Counted from the first letter of the stretch, positions 25,701-33,750 are shown. The stretch: DNA of 64,000 bases from Actinomadura rifamycini DSM 43936 (GCF_000425065.1 NZ_AULB01000017.1:124001-188000); one strand, 5' to 3'. Notes: generated from the letters alone by a model not told the origin. Numbers and translations are program-made.

Positions 25701-27181
25701 CGAACGGCGCCCGCTCCGGTTTCGACGGCGACCCCGCCACCGCCTGGATCGCGGAGGCGGGCGACCGCGAGCCCGCGTTCGCCGTCGCGTGGGGGAAGCC
25801 CCGGCAGGTCGGGTCGCTCGAACTGCGCCGCCCGCCCGGCGCGTCCGGGCCCGTCCGGGTGCGGATCGAGGGCGACGACGGCGAGACGCGGGAGGGCCTG
25901 TCGGACGACGCGGGCCGCATCGCGTTCGCCCCGATGACCACCGGGCGGATCAAGGTCGCCTTCCTGGACGACCGGCGGCTCCAGCCCGTCCAGCTCACCG
26001 ACCTGGTCATCCCCGGCGTGGCGCCGCTGCCGGACGTGCGGGGCCTCGACCTCGAACTGCCGTGCGGCCTCGGACCGCGGCTGGAGCTGGGCGGGACGAC
26101 CCTGCGGACGAAGGTCGCGGGCACGTTCGGCGACCTGCTCGCGGGCCGTCCCGTCCGGTTCGCCGCGTGCGGGCCCGCGAAGCTGGAGCAGGGCGCGAAC
26201 CGGCTGACCGCGGTGCCGCTCGACCCCTACCGCGTCGAGACGGTCGTCGCGGGCGGCGCCGACCTCGAGCCGGGCACCGCGAAGCCGGACGTGGCCGCGG
26301 CGGCGGCGCCGGTGGAGGTCGTGCGCTGGGACTCCGGCTCCCGCGAGGTCCGCGTGGACGCCGCCGCGGCGTCGTTCCTCACCGTGAACGAGAACTTCAA
26401 CCCCGGCTGGCGGGCCACCGCGGGCGGCACCGAGCTGCGGCCCGTCCGGCTCGACGGGTGGAAGCAGGGGTGGCTCGTCCCCGCCGGGACCCGCGGGACC
26501 GTCGAGCTGACCTACCTGCCGGACCGGGCGCACCTGGTGTCCGTCGCCGGCGGCCTCGGCCTGCTCGTCCTGCTGCTGGGCGTCGCCGTCCGCCCGCCGG
26601 GGCGGCGCGGCGCGCCGCGCGGCCCCGCGCCGGCGACCGTCCTCGCCCCCGCGCGGGGCTGGCCGGTGTGGGCGGCGCTCCCGTTCGCCGCCGCGCTCGG
26701 CGCGTGGATCGGCGGGGTGCCGGGCGCCGCCGTCACCGTCGCCGTCGCCGCCGTGTGCGGCTGGGCGCGCACCCGCCGCTCCGCCGCGCTCCGCGCGGTC
26801 GCGTCGCCGTGGCCGGTCGCGGCCGCCATGGTCGCCGGGACGGCGTGCCTCGCCGCCGGCGCCCGCTGGGACCTGCTCGGCAACCCCGCGAACCCGTCCG
26901 GCGTGCTCGGCGACACCGCGCCGCAGGTCCTCGGGCTGGTGATCGTCGGGCGGCTCGCGGTCGAGCTGTGGCGGCCCCGCCCGCCCGGCGGCCCCGGCGG
27001 CGGGCCGATCGCGGTCAGCTGGGACGCCCCAGGAGGCGCCGCTGAACCGCCTGCCCCGGACGTTCCACCAGGTAGTAGCTCAGCGCCGCCGCTGCAGTGG
27101 ACGCCAGGGCGAGAAGCGGGAGATCCGTCAGGACGCTCCCGCGAAAGGTCCGGTCGAGAGCCTCGTACCAGGCGACAATGA
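22757..27181 (+). CDS. aftD: AftD-like alpha-(1->3)-arabinofuranosyltransferase family protein (GT-C)
   Basis: A 1474-residue membrane protein. The N-terminal GT-C part (~30-440) has about ten transmembrane segments and the family signature around DTKIDMAVNPRGFLGGALHL, WSPEQFGQLQNQAVGYLFPMG. A long extracellular region follows with two discoidin/F5-8C-like carbohydrate-binding stretches (PFAAVDGDPFSAWRTGGFDG and ARSGFDGDPATAWIAEAGD), and there are further C-terminal helices. In M. tuberculosis AftD branches arabinan; homologues also occur in actinomycetes not thought to have arabinogalactan, so the sugar here is uncertain. I chose ATG 22757 (GGGAG upstream) over GTG 22688. The last ~55 codons run antisense across the 3' end of the acyltransferase gene. 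Confidence 0.88.
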   Translation: MAVGEADPPRAGVRSPGRTRGGAAGRGRWADPDAAAARLRDRLRAVACCCALVALAFCTRPGEILADTKIDMAVNPRGFLGGALHLWSPEQFGQLQNQAVGYLFPMGPFYALGDLAGMPAWITQRLWLALLMCLAFTGTLRLAGRLGAGGPRSRLFAAAAYALAPNALSTLGLISSEYMPVAMLPWIVLPLVSAIAGDTGRLRAAARSGLAVACCGGINATATLAVLVVPAVYLLTRPRGTYRVRLAAWWSAAVAAAIAWWLVPLALTGTYGFSWLTYTEKADTTTGPTGLVNVLRGAERWVNYLVADGQIWSPVGYGLSLTPLAMLCTGAVAALGLAGLVGRRLPERTFLLLTLLTGLAILTAGHLSDLPGLFAGDVRALLDGALAPFRNLHKFDAVIRLPLALGLAHVLVAAARWLKERRPDGDPALVYPEPDGLRARFRAAAALPVAAAVALGGIGLTGAVRGLSGSGSFERVPGYWEDAASWLNERAGRQAVLAVPGSSFGEYLWGRPMDDIVQPLLDARWGVRQLVPAGSPGYTRALDAIELQARAGLPSPGLSEFLGRMGVRYVLVRNDLRRESLEGGRPARVHEALDGSPGLRRVAAFGPPTGHVPVDDAVAAVDQPYPALEVYEVEGAAPVATLDDAADPVRVLGGPESLLTMADGGALPDRPVLLNDDAPDLGGVPVVTDSPRLVRRNFGELHQTSRTLGAAKRRAAADVLDDGWKRYATHVSYGGGVRDVTASSSASDEGTAPAGHLPAAVPFAAVDGDPFSAWRTGGFDGPVGQWLRVDFDRPRDVGDLEAAFLRDDSLGPAVARVAVETERGTAAQEVRRTADAQPLRAPAGKTRWVRIRITGLAAEPAEPGFARAGISELTAGGVEPTRTYVMPAPGGTDEPATYVMSRVPGDKATCMRGSARWVCSADLGARGEEGGGFDRTFTSATARDAKIAGTAVLTDPGLVAKYTEAKGRPVVKASSVLTAHPANGARSGFDGDPATAWIAEAGDREPAFAVAWGKPRQVGSLELRRPPGASGPVRVRIEGDDGETREGLSDDAGRIAFAPMTTGRIKVAFLDDRRLQPVQLTDLVIPGVAPLPDVRGLDLELPCGLGPRLELGGTTLRTKVAGTFGDLLAGRPVRFAACGPAKLEQGANRLTAVPLDPYRVETVVAGGADLEPGTAKPDVAAAAAPVEVVRWDSGSREVRVDAAAASFLTVNENFNPGWRATAGGTELRPVRLDGWKQGWLVPAGTRGTVELTYLPDRAHLVSVAGGLGLLVLLLGVAVRPPGRRGAPRGPAPATVLAPARGWPVWAALPFAAALGAWIGGVPGAAVTVAVAAVCGWARTRRSAALRAVASPWPVAAAMVAGTACLAAGARWDLLGNPANPSGVLGDTAPQVLGLVIVGRLAVELWRPRPPGGPGGGPIAVSWDAPGGAAEPPAPDVPPGSSSAPPLQWTPGREAGDPSGRSRERSGREPRTRRQ

Positions 27182-28235
27182 TGATCATCTGCCAGAGGAA
27201 CAGCCCGTAGGACACCCGGCCGAGCCACCGCATCACCGGGTTGCCCAGCGCGGCCCGCATCGCCGGATGCTCCGGCGGCGCCAGCGCCACCGGCGCCATG
27301 AACGCCAGGGCGCACGCCCCGAAGAGCAGCATGTGCAGCACGGACGTCCACAGGCCGCCCGGCTCGGACAGGCTGAGCGGGCCCGTCGCCGGGGTCGCCG
27401 CGACCGCGAACAGCATCGCCGCCGCGACCCAGCACGCCTTCCACGAGTCCGCGACGGCGTTGCACAGCGCGGCGACGGGGCGGCGCTCGTCCTGCCGGGC
27501 CCAGGCCGTCACGACGGCCAGCGCCATGCCGAGCGCGAACCAGATGAAGTACCGGGGGAGCCACACGCCCATCTGCGAGTTCCGCTCCGGGAAGTACGCC
27601 AGGGCCGTGAAGGGGAGCGACAGCGCCCCGTAGACGCCGATGGCGCACAGCAGCCGTTTCGCGATGCCGCCGACGTCCGCTGTGCGCGCGCGCCTGACGA
27701 CCCAGTTCAGGACAGCGGCCGTGATGGGCAGCGTCACGTAGAACGCGACCTCGACCGACAGGCTCCACAACTGCCCCAGATGCGCCGGACCCAGATCGGA
27801 CGACCACCACGGGTCGGGCACGTAGATCTGCGTGAACGTCAGCAGCGACGCCCACGTGAGCGGGTCACCGATGTGGTCGCGCCCTGCCGTGGCCATGTAG
27901 ACCGCGATCAGCACCCAGTACGCGGGCAGGATCCGCAGCGCGCGCTTGGCGAAGTACGTGCCCGCACGGGGCGCGGGCCGTCCGTCCAGCGCCGCCACCG
28001 CCCACGGCCGGTACAGCAGCAGCCCGGACAGCGTGAAGAAGATCGCCACCCCGACCTGGCCGCCGTTGAACAGCCAGCCCGCGCCTTCGCCCCGCGTTAT
28101 CGTGCCCGCCGAGCTGGCGACGTGGACGGCCAGGACGGCGAGCGCCGCGACCGCGCGGACGCCGTCCAGCGGCGCCTGGTGCCCGTCGATCTGCGGCGGC
28201 ACCGCCGTCCGCGCGACCCGTTCGCCGGTCGTCAT
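27015..28235 (-). CDS. Acyltransferase family 3 membrane protein (OafA/YrhL-like)
   Basis: A 406-residue protein with about ten transmembrane helices and the acyltransferase-3 motifs: LDGVRAVAALAVLAVHV at the start (family histidine present), GVAIFFTLSGLLLYRPW, and RALRILPAYWV. Members O-acylate sugars of surface glycans, taking acyl groups across the membrane. The ATG overlaps the TGA of the upstream methyltransferase by 4 nt, so they are coupled. Rv0228 is an acyltransferase in the equivalent M. tuberculosis neighbourhood (recalled). Its 3' end overlaps the aftD-like gene on the other strand by 167 nt. Confidence 0.9.
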   Translation of the reverse strand: MTTGERVARTAVPPQIDGHQAPLDGVRAVAALAVLAVHVASSAGTITRGEGAGWLFNGGQVGVAIFFTLSGLLLYRPWAVAALDGRPAPRAGTYFAKRALRILPAYWVLIAVYMATAGRDHIGDPLTWASLLTFTQIYVPDPWWSSDLGPAHLGQLWSLSVEVAFYVTLPITAAVLNWVVRRARTADVGGIAKRLLCAIGVYGALSLPFTALAYFPERNSQMGVWLPRYFIWFALGMALAVVTAWARQDERRPVAALCNAVADSWKACWVAAAMLFAVAATPATGPLSLSEPGGLWTSVLHMLLFGACALAFMAPVALAPPEHPAMRAALGNPVMRWLGRVSYGLFLWQMIIIVAWYEALDRTFRGSVLTDLPLLALASTAAAALSYYLVERPGQAVQRRLLGRPS

Positions 28236-29053
28236 CCGGGCCTCTTCCGCAGGACCAGCAGGAGGTTCCAGGTGGCGACCTCCCGCAGCCCCGGCACGCG
28301 GACGACCGCCCGCGCCCAGCCCGGGTGGTAGCGCGGCAGCACGTCCACGACGTCCGCGTCGTCGCGCCCGCGCGCCCACGCCAGCGCGTCCGCCACCGAC
28401 ACCGGGTGCAGGCCGCCGCCGAACCGGTTCTTCGGCGGGCGGCCGTGGCGCCGCTCGTACCGGCGCGCCGCCCGGTGCCCGCCGAAGTAGTGCCACGGGG
28501 ACGTCTCGTGCCCGCCCCACGGCGACAGCCAGTTCGTGAACGACAGGTACACCGTGCCGCCCGGCCGGGTCACCCGCAGCATCTCCCCGGCCATCCGCCA
28601 CGGGTCCGGGACGTGCTCCAGGACGTTCGACGAGAAGCACACGTCGGCCGAACCGGTCCGGAACGGCAGCGCGAGCCCGCTCGCGGCGATCGTGTTCGGC
28701 CCCGGGGCGCCGTGCGCGCACAGCTCGCGGACGTCCGGGTCGACGCCCGCGCACCGCGCGCCCGCCCGTTCGAGCGCGCGCGCGAAGAACCCCGAGCCGG
28801 TCCCGACGTCGACGACCGTCGCGCCGTCCAGGTCGGCGTACGTGCGGAGCTGGGCGACGGTGTCGCGGGCCAGCAGGTCGTAGAAGCGTCCGGGGTCGCG
28901 GCTCTCGCGCCGGAACGCGCCGAACAGCCGCACCGACCGGGCCAGCGTCGCCCGGTGGGGCGGCTCGGGGGGCGGCTCGCGGGGCGGCTCGTGCGCCGAC
29001 GGCCCGGGCCCGGACGGCTCGTGCGCGCGGGGTTCCGGGTGCACCGAGACCAT
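28232..29053 (-). CDS. Class I SAM-dependent methyltransferase
   Basis: A 273-residue enzyme with the SAM-binding glycine loop VVDVGTGSGFFARAL, the acidic GVDPD after strand 2, and FSSNVLEHVPDPWRMAGEMLRVTRPGG, typical of the Methyltransf_11 group. The first ~35 residues are a Pro/Glu/His-rich low-complexity stretch. ATG at 29053 is preferred to GTG at 29059 because GAGG lies 5 nt upstream. It corresponds in context to Rv0224c of M. tuberculosis, next to the DUF3068 gene and acyltransferase. The acceptor is unknown; a sugar or lipid of the envelope is likely from its neighbours. Confidence 0.88.
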   Translation of the reverse strand: MVSVHPEPRAHEPSGPGPSAHEPPREPPPEPPHRATLARSVRLFGAFRRESRDPGRFYDLLARDTVAQLRTYADLDGATVVDVGTGSGFFARALERAGARCAGVDPDVRELCAHGAPGPNTIAASGLALPFRTGSADVCFSSNVLEHVPDPWRMAGEMLRVTRPGGTVYLSFTNWLSPWGGHETSPWHYFGGHRAARRYERRHGRPPKNRFGGGLHPVSVADALAWARGRDDADVVDVLPRYHPGWARAVVRVPGLREVATWNLLLVLRKRPG

Positions 29054-29226
29054 CGCCACCTCGCGTCCGTCCAGTCGGGGATTTCGGCGCCGGAAAAATA
29101 CTGCGACGAAAAGTACAGCCGGAGCTTACCGACCGGTACGAACGTGCGGGAGTCCTGTTAGCCTGACCCGACACACGCCGGAGACGGCCCCCCGGCCGCG
29201 ACTGGACGGCACTCCCGGAGGTGTTC

Positions 29227-30324
29227 ATGCGGCGACGGGTCGGACTGCTCCTGATCGGCCTCGGAGCGTTCTTCCTCACCCTCGCGCCCCTCGTCCGGTT
29301 CTACGTGGCGGAGCAGGTCGTCCGCGCGCCGCTGAACCGGTACCAGGTGACGCACCTGGAGTCGCCGAGCAGCACCTACTTCGACCAGGCGGCGCTGAAG
29401 ACGAGGACGAACGTCACGCTGCTCGCCACGAACACCGTCCGCGGCGACGTCCGGGCGAACAACGGCAACGACGACATCGCCGTCTGGGACTCGACCACCA
29501 ACATCTACGACAAGGCGAACCCGAAGAACCCCGTCCAGATCCAGGGGTTCCGCATCGCGTTCGACCGGAAGACCTCGCGGTTGGTGAACTGCTGCGGCGT
29601 CAACGTGGACGGCGACGGCAACGTCCGGATGGACGGGTACGGCCTGCTGCTCCCCATCGCGAACGTGCAGAAGCGCGACTACCCGGTGTACGACCCCACG
29701 ACCAAGCAGGTCGCGCCGATGAAGTTCGGCGCGGTCGAGCAGGTCCGGGGCCTCAGCGCGTACCGGTTCACCCAGCACATCCCCCTGACCAAGACCGGAC
29801 CGGTCGAGGCGAAGCTGCCCGGGACGATGCTCGGGCTGCAGGAGGCCGAGCCGCAGCGGGTCGACCGCTACACCGAGGCGTACAACACCGTCTGGGTGGA
29901 CCCGCGCACCGGCATCCCGGTGAAGCACCGCAAGAACATCCGCAGCACCGTCCGGACGCCGGACGGGCGCGGCGAGATGATCGTCGCGCAGGCCGACCTC
30001 GTCACCACCGACGCCGACCAGCGCAAGGCCGTCGACCTCGCGGACGGCACCGCGCTGCAGATCGACATGGTGCGGATCTTCATCCCGGGCGGGGCCGTCC
30101 TGCTCGGCCTGCTCGGGCTGCTCATCGGCGGCCTCATGGGGCTCGGCCGCGACGACGCGCCGCCGCCCCCGCCGCAGGCGCCGCGCCGCTCCGACGGCAA
30201 GTTCGGCGACGTCTCCCCGCCCCGCACGCCGAAGCGGCCGGACAAGAAGCCGGCGCGCAAGAAGGCCCCGTCGCGGGCCGCCCGCCGCCCCGAACCGAAG
30301 CGGAGACCGGCGCCCCGCGCCTGA
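29227..30324 (+). CDS. DUF3068 / PorA-family membrane protein
   Basis: A 365-residue protein: an N-terminal helix (VGLLLIGLGAFFLTLAPLV), a large extracytoplasmic domain with the family features YVAEQVVRAPLN, NTVRGDV, DKANPKNPVQIQG, VNCCGVNVDGDG and WVDPRTGIPVKH, a second helix (~275-300), and a Pro/Lys/Arg-rich cytoplasmic tail. DUF3068 proteins (Rv0227c in M. tuberculosis) are called PorA-like, but the role is unresolved. ATG at 29227 has GGAGG at 5 nt; a TAGCCT -10 at 29160-29165 lies upstream. It is divergent from the methyltransferase. Confidence 0.9.
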   Translation: MRRRVGLLLIGLGAFFLTLAPLVRFYVAEQVVRAPLNRYQVTHLESPSSTYFDQAALKTRTNVTLLATNTVRGDVRANNGNDDIAVWDSTTNIYDKANPKNPVQIQGFRIAFDRKTSRLVNCCGVNVDGDGNVRMDGYGLLLPIANVQKRDYPVYDPTTKQVAPMKFGAVEQVRGLSAYRFTQHIPLTKTGPVEAKLPGTMLGLQEAEPQRVDRYTEAYNTVWVDPRTGIPVKHRKNIRSTVRTPDGRGEMIVAQADLVTTDADQRKAVDLADGTALQIDMVRIFIPGGAVLLGLLGLLIGGLMGLGRDDAPPPPPQAPRRSDGKFGDVSPPRTPKRPDKKPARKKAPSRAARRPEPKRRPAPRA

Positions 30325-30387
30325 CGCCCGCCGCCCCGCCGCCCGGCCCGTCCGGGCGGCGTGCGGCATGCCCGCGCCCGACCTGCC

Positions 30388-30480
30388 TGATACACGTTCT
30401 AGGTGGAGCCGCCCGCACCCGGATCACAGTGAATTCCCTAACTAGAACCTGTTGCAGTTTGGCAGGATCGCGCCTAGGGT
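30388..30480 (+). promoter_or_regulatory. KstR-like operators and promoter of the IpdC-like gene
   Basis: TAGAACCTGTTGCA at 30443-30456 matches the KstR pattern TnnAACnnGTTnnA exactly, and TGATACACGTTCTA at 30388-30401 matches with one difference. The first overlaps a -35 (TTGCAG, 30452-30457), followed by a 17-nt spacer, a -10 (TAGGGT, 30475-30480) and, 7 nt later, the GTG start at 30488. KstR is the TetR-type repressor of steroid catabolism; its gene is not in this window, so the assignment is by motif only. Confidence 0.65.
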
Positions 30481-30487
30481 CGGGGCT

Positions 30488-31597
30488 GTGCGGACACGAG
30501 CTACCGAACTATTCGGCATCGAGTACCCGATCTTCGCGTTCAGTCATTGCCGCGACGTCGTCGCGGCGGTGAGCCGCGCCGGCGGCATGGGCGTCCTCGG
30601 CGCCCTGTACTTCAGCCCCGAGGAGCTCGAACTCGAGCTCAAGTGGATCGACGAGCACGTCGGCGGCAAGCCCTACGGCGTCGACGTCGTCATGCCCGCC
30701 AAGTACGAGGGCGCGGACCTCGGCGACGCCGAGGAGATGCTCGGCAAGCTGCAGGGGATGATCCCCGCCGAGCACCGCAAGTTCCTCGACGACCTCCTCG
30801 AAGAGCACGGCGTCGAGCCGTCCACCGAGACGGCCCACCGCGCGCTGCTCGGCTGGACCGACCAGACCGCGCGGCCCCAGGTCGAGGTGGCGCTCCGGCA
30901 CCCGATCGCCCTGCTCGCCAGCGCGCTCGGCCCGCCGCCCGCGGACGTCGTCGCCGAGGCCCACGAGAAGGGCGTCAAGGTCGCGGGCCTCGCCTCCAAC
31001 GCCCGGCACGCCCGCAAGCAGACCGACGTCGGCGTCGACATCATCGTCGCGCAGGGCACCGAGGCCGGCGGCCACACCGGCGACGTCTCCACGATGGTCC
31101 TCATCCCCGAGGTCGTGGACGCCGTCGGCGACGAGACGATCGTCCTCGCCGCGGGCGGCATCGGCCGCGGCCGGCAGATGGCGGCGGGCCTCGCCCTCGG
31201 CGCCGACGGCGTGTGGACGGGCTCGATCTGGCTCACCGTCGAGGAGGCCGACACCCCCGAGCGCGCGATGCCGAAGCTGCTCGCGGCGACGTCCCGCGAC
31301 ACCGTCCGGTCCCGCGCGTGGACGGGCAAGCCGGCCCGCTTCCTCAAGACCGCCTGGACGGAGGCGTGGGAGAGCGAGAAGTCGCCCGGCACCCTCCCGA
31401 TGCCGATGCAGTTCATGCTCATCGCCGACGCGCTGCCCCGCATCGCCCGCTCCGGCGACGGCGAGCTGGTCACCTTCCCGGTCGGCCAGATCGTCGGCTC
31501 GATGAACCAGGTGAAGTCCACGAGCCAGGTCGTCTACGACCTCATCGAGGAGTACGTCGAGTCGATGGAGCGGCTCAACCGGATCACCGAGGACTGA
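30488..31597 (+). CDS. NAD(P)H-dependent flavin oxidoreductase, IpdC-like
   Basis: A 369-residue FMN TIM-barrel enzyme of the nitronate monooxygenase family: GIEYPIFAFSHCRDVVAAVSRAGGMGVLGA, the FMN-phosphate loops IVAQGTEAGGHTG and LAAGGIGRGRQMAAGLALGADGVW, and FLKTAWTEAW near the end. The N-terminal AFSHCRDVVAAVS and the SHC replacement of the usual QAPM fit Rv3553/IpdC, a flavin enzyme of steroid C/D-ring breakdown (recalled), better than a true nitronate monooxygenase. GTG at 30488 is leaderless relative to the promoter seen and gives VRTRATELFGIEYP; a start 12 codons earlier is unlikely. The KstR-like site supports a steroid role. Confidence 0.87.
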   Translation: MRTRATELFGIEYPIFAFSHCRDVVAAVSRAGGMGVLGALYFSPEELELELKWIDEHVGGKPYGVDVVMPAKYEGADLGDAEEMLGKLQGMIPAEHRKFLDDLLEEHGVEPSTETAHRALLGWTDQTARPQVEVALRHPIALLASALGPPPADVVAEAHEKGVKVAGLASNARHARKQTDVGVDIIVAQGTEAGGHTGDVSTMVLIPEVVDAVGDETIVLAAGGIGRGRQMAAGLALGADGVWTGSIWLTVEEADTPERAMPKLLAATSRDTVRSRAWTGKPARFLKTAWTEAWESEKSPGTLPMPMQFMLIADALPRIARSGDGELVTFPVGQIVGSMNQVKSTSQVVYDLIEEYVESMERLNRITED

Positions 31598-31642
31598 GAA
31601 CGTCCGCCGTCGCGTCGGGGGTGGCGCGGCGGCGGCCGAAAT

Positions 31643-31668
31643 CCCCCGGGCGCGCTCCCGCCCGGGGG
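31643..31668. terminator. Bidirectional hairpin between convergent genes
   Basis: A perfect 10-bp stem (CCCCCGGGCG with its complement) on a 6-nt loop sits between the IpdC-like gene and the esterase-like gene. Confidence 0.6.
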
Positions 31669-31708
31669 TCCGGTCGAGGCCGGGTGGCGGCACCCGGACG
31701 GGTGACCG

Positions 31709-32920
31709 TCAGCCCGCGACGCGGACGAACGCGACGGCGTCCGCGCCGCGCAGCTCGGCGGCCTCCAGCGGGATGTGCCCCTGGCGGGACGGGACGCGCA
31801 GGCCCCGGGCGTCCGCGAGCGCGTCGGCGAGCGGGGCCGCCGGGAAGAACGCCCGGCCGGGGACGGCGCCCGCCAGCACGCCCTGCAGGCTGTCGTCCGC
31901 GTCGCCGTCGCCGCCGTGCTCGGACACGATGAGCCGGTAGCGTCCGCCCAGGTCGGACGCCGCGGTCAGCGCGCCCGCGCTCCACCAGTGCAGGCCGTCC
32001 TCCTCGCCCCACCACGGCATGTGGGAGCGGGCCCGCTGCACATGGGCGTTGTGCGCGAACACCAGGCACGGCCCGCGCCGCTCCTCCGCCGCCGCGATGG
32101 CGCGCAGGTGCTCGGCCATCAGCGCGTCCCGCAGCCCGAGCAGGGTCGGCATCCGGGCGGGCGACGCGGACGCCAGGACCGCGTGGTAGCGCAGGACGGC
32201 CCGAGCCGTCCGGGCGTGGGCGTGCGCGCGGAAGTACGCGTCGTCCGAGGTCGCCGCGATGAGCGTCGGGGCCTCGAACCCGTAGACGGAGAGGACGTCG
32301 TCGGCGAGCAGCCGCAGCCGCCGCGCCTCGGGGGTGTCGCCGATCGAGTGCGCGGGGTCCATCATCACCTCGGGATGCGTCCACGCGTCGTCGTCGCCGA
32401 GCAGGGCGTCGAGGTCCCCGGCGTCGTAGGGGACGCGCGGCAGGTGCTCGGCCAGGTAGGCGTGGGCCGCCGTCAGCGAGGCGCGGGGGCTCGGCGCGCC
32501 GGTGATCTCGAACGGGCCGTCGAACCCGTAGAACCGGACCCGCTCCTCGGGGTCCGCCCCCGCGTTGTGCTCCCGCAGCCATGCGAGCAGTTCCCGGTTG
32601 CCGCGCAGCGTCCCGAACTCGTGCGTGAAGCCCGCGGCGAGGACGTCGTCGAGGTCGCCGGCGCCGGTGGCGACGTGGTCGTCGACGACCGTCCCGGCGA
32701 TGTGGTCGCTCTCGATGGCGATGGAGCGGTACCCGTGGTGCTCCACCAGGTGCCGCAGGACCTGGTTGCGCAGCCGGGGGAACTCCTCCGCGCCGTGGGT
32801 GGGCTCGCCCAGCGCGAGCAGCGCGGGCGCCGGACGGAACCCGTCCAGCAGGCGGTCGAGCGCGGAACCGAGTCCGGCGAGGTCGTCGCCGAAGTGCAGA
32901 CCGATGTCGTGGACAGACAC
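31709..32920 (-). CDS. Erythromycin esterase family protein
   Basis: A 403-residue cytoplasmic protein of the erythromycin-esterase superfamily, which hydrolyses macrolide lactones in Ere enzymes but has other functions in many actinobacterial members. The conserved GEPTHGAEEF and IAIESDH motifs carry the catalytic histidine and glutamate, and VRFYGFDGP and LVFAHNAHVQ are also typical. The start is GTG with AAAGGGG upstream. It is divergent from the MerR regulator at 33040, with 119 nt between, so it is a plausible target. Substrate unproven. Confidence 0.87.
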   Translation of the reverse strand: MSVHDIGLHFGDDLAGLGSALDRLLDGFRPAPALLALGEPTHGAEEFPRLRNQVLRHLVEHHGYRSIAIESDHIAGTVVDDHVATGAGDLDDVLAAGFTHEFGTLRGNRELLAWLREHNAGADPEERVRFYGFDGPFEITGAPSPRASLTAAHAYLAEHLPRVPYDAGDLDALLGDDDAWTHPEVMMDPAHSIGDTPEARRLRLLADDVLSVYGFEAPTLIAATSDDAYFRAHAHARTARAVLRYHAVLASASPARMPTLLGLRDALMAEHLRAIAAAEERRGPCLVFAHNAHVQRARSHMPWWGEEDGLHWWSAGALTAASDLGGRYRLIVSEHGGDGDADDSLQGVLAGAVPGRAFFPAAPLADALADARGLRVPSRQGHIPLEAAELRGADAVAFVRVAG

Positions 32921-32972
32921 GAAAAGCCCCTTTCGCGGGCGTGGCCAAACGGTCGCACTTAACTGTAACGTA

Positions 32973-33006
32973 GAAACCTCTATTGAAACTTCTCGCGGAA
33001 ACTTCC
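32973..33006. promoter_or_regulatory. Three GAAACyTC direct repeats in divergent control region
   Basis: GAAACCTCT, GAAACTTCT and GAAACTTCC begin at 32973, 32985 and 32998, spaced 12 and 13 nt, between the esterase gene and the MerR gene. The first also lies in TAGAaaccTCTA. These could bind the adjacent MerR-type regulator. Confidence 0.45.
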
Positions 33007-33039
33007 GCTGACGAGCGGCTCAACCTTCAAAGCGAGGAC

Positions 33040-33750
33040 ATGAAAGCTCTGCGACCCGTCGACCTCGCCCGCGAGCACGGCCTCTCCGCGCAGGCCGTCC
33101 GCAACTACGAGGAGGACGGCATCCTGCCCCCGGCCGAGCGCAGCGCCAGCGGCTACCGGCGGTACACCGCCGTCCACGCCCAGGCCCTCCGCGCGTTCCT
33201 CGCCCTCCGCGCCGGCTACGGGCATGCGACGGCCGCCGAGATCCTGCGGGCCGCCGGACGCGGCGACGACGACGCGCTCTTCGGGCTGATCGACCGCGCG
33301 CACGCCGACCTGCTGCACGAACGGGGCGTCCTCGACCAGGTCGCCGCCGCCCTCGGCGACCTGACCGCGGCGCCGCCCGCGGACGACCCGCGCCGCGAGC
33401 TGTCCATCGGCGAGCTGGCCCACCAGCTCGGCATGCACCCGGCGTCGCTGCGCAAGTGGGAGGCCGCCGGGATCCTGCGGCCCCGCCGCGACCCCACCGG
33501 CCGCCGCCGCTACCCGCCGGACGTCGTCCGCGACGCGCACGCCGCCCGCCAGCTCCGCCGCGGCGGCTACCCGCTGCGCCGCATCGAGCTGTTCGTCGAC
33601 CGGCTCCGCGCCGCGGGCGGCGCCACCGCCTTGGAGGACGTCCTCGCCGAGTGGCGCACCCGCCTCCGCACCCGCAGCCGCGCGATGCTCGCCGCCGCGA
33701 CCCCCCTCGACGAGTACCTGCACCTCCGTGCGTCCTCTCCCGGAAGGTAA
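33040..33750 (+). CDS. MerR family regulator with two DNA-binding domains
   Basis: A 236-residue protein with two MerR-type winged-helix domains in tandem: VDLAREHGLSAQAVRNYEEDGILPPAERSASGYRRY (~5-40) and IGELAHQLGMHPASLRKWEAAGILRPRRD (~120-150). This tandem arrangement is seen in TioE-like regulators of antibiotic clusters (family knowledge). No effector-binding GyrI domain is present. ATG at 33040 has GAGG upstream; 19 further upstream codons open in frame are not convincing. It probably controls the esterase gene and/or the SMR pair that follows 66 nt downstream. Confidence 0.87.
   Translation: MKALRPVDLAREHGLSAQAVRNYEEDGILPPAERSASGYRRYTAVHAQALRAFLALRAGYGHATAAEILRAAGRGDDDALFGLIDRAHADLLHERGVLDQVAAALGDLTAAPPADDPRRELSIGELAHQLGMHPASLRKWEAAGILRPRRDPTGRRRYPPDVVRDAHAARQLRRGGYPLRRIELFVDRLRAAGGATALEDVLAEWRTRLRTRSRAMLAAATPLDEYLHLRASSPGR

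Noticed and set aside
22496..26533. A 1345-codon minus-strand open frame opposite the aftD-like gene.
   Set aside because: Arg/Gly/Asp-rich composition without motifs; the plus-strand frame has clear transmembrane and carbohydrate-binding features.
31709..32920. Proof of macrolide resistance from the erythromycin-esterase family hit.
   Set aside because: Many family members in actinobacteria are not macrolide esterases; the motif alone does not show the substrate.
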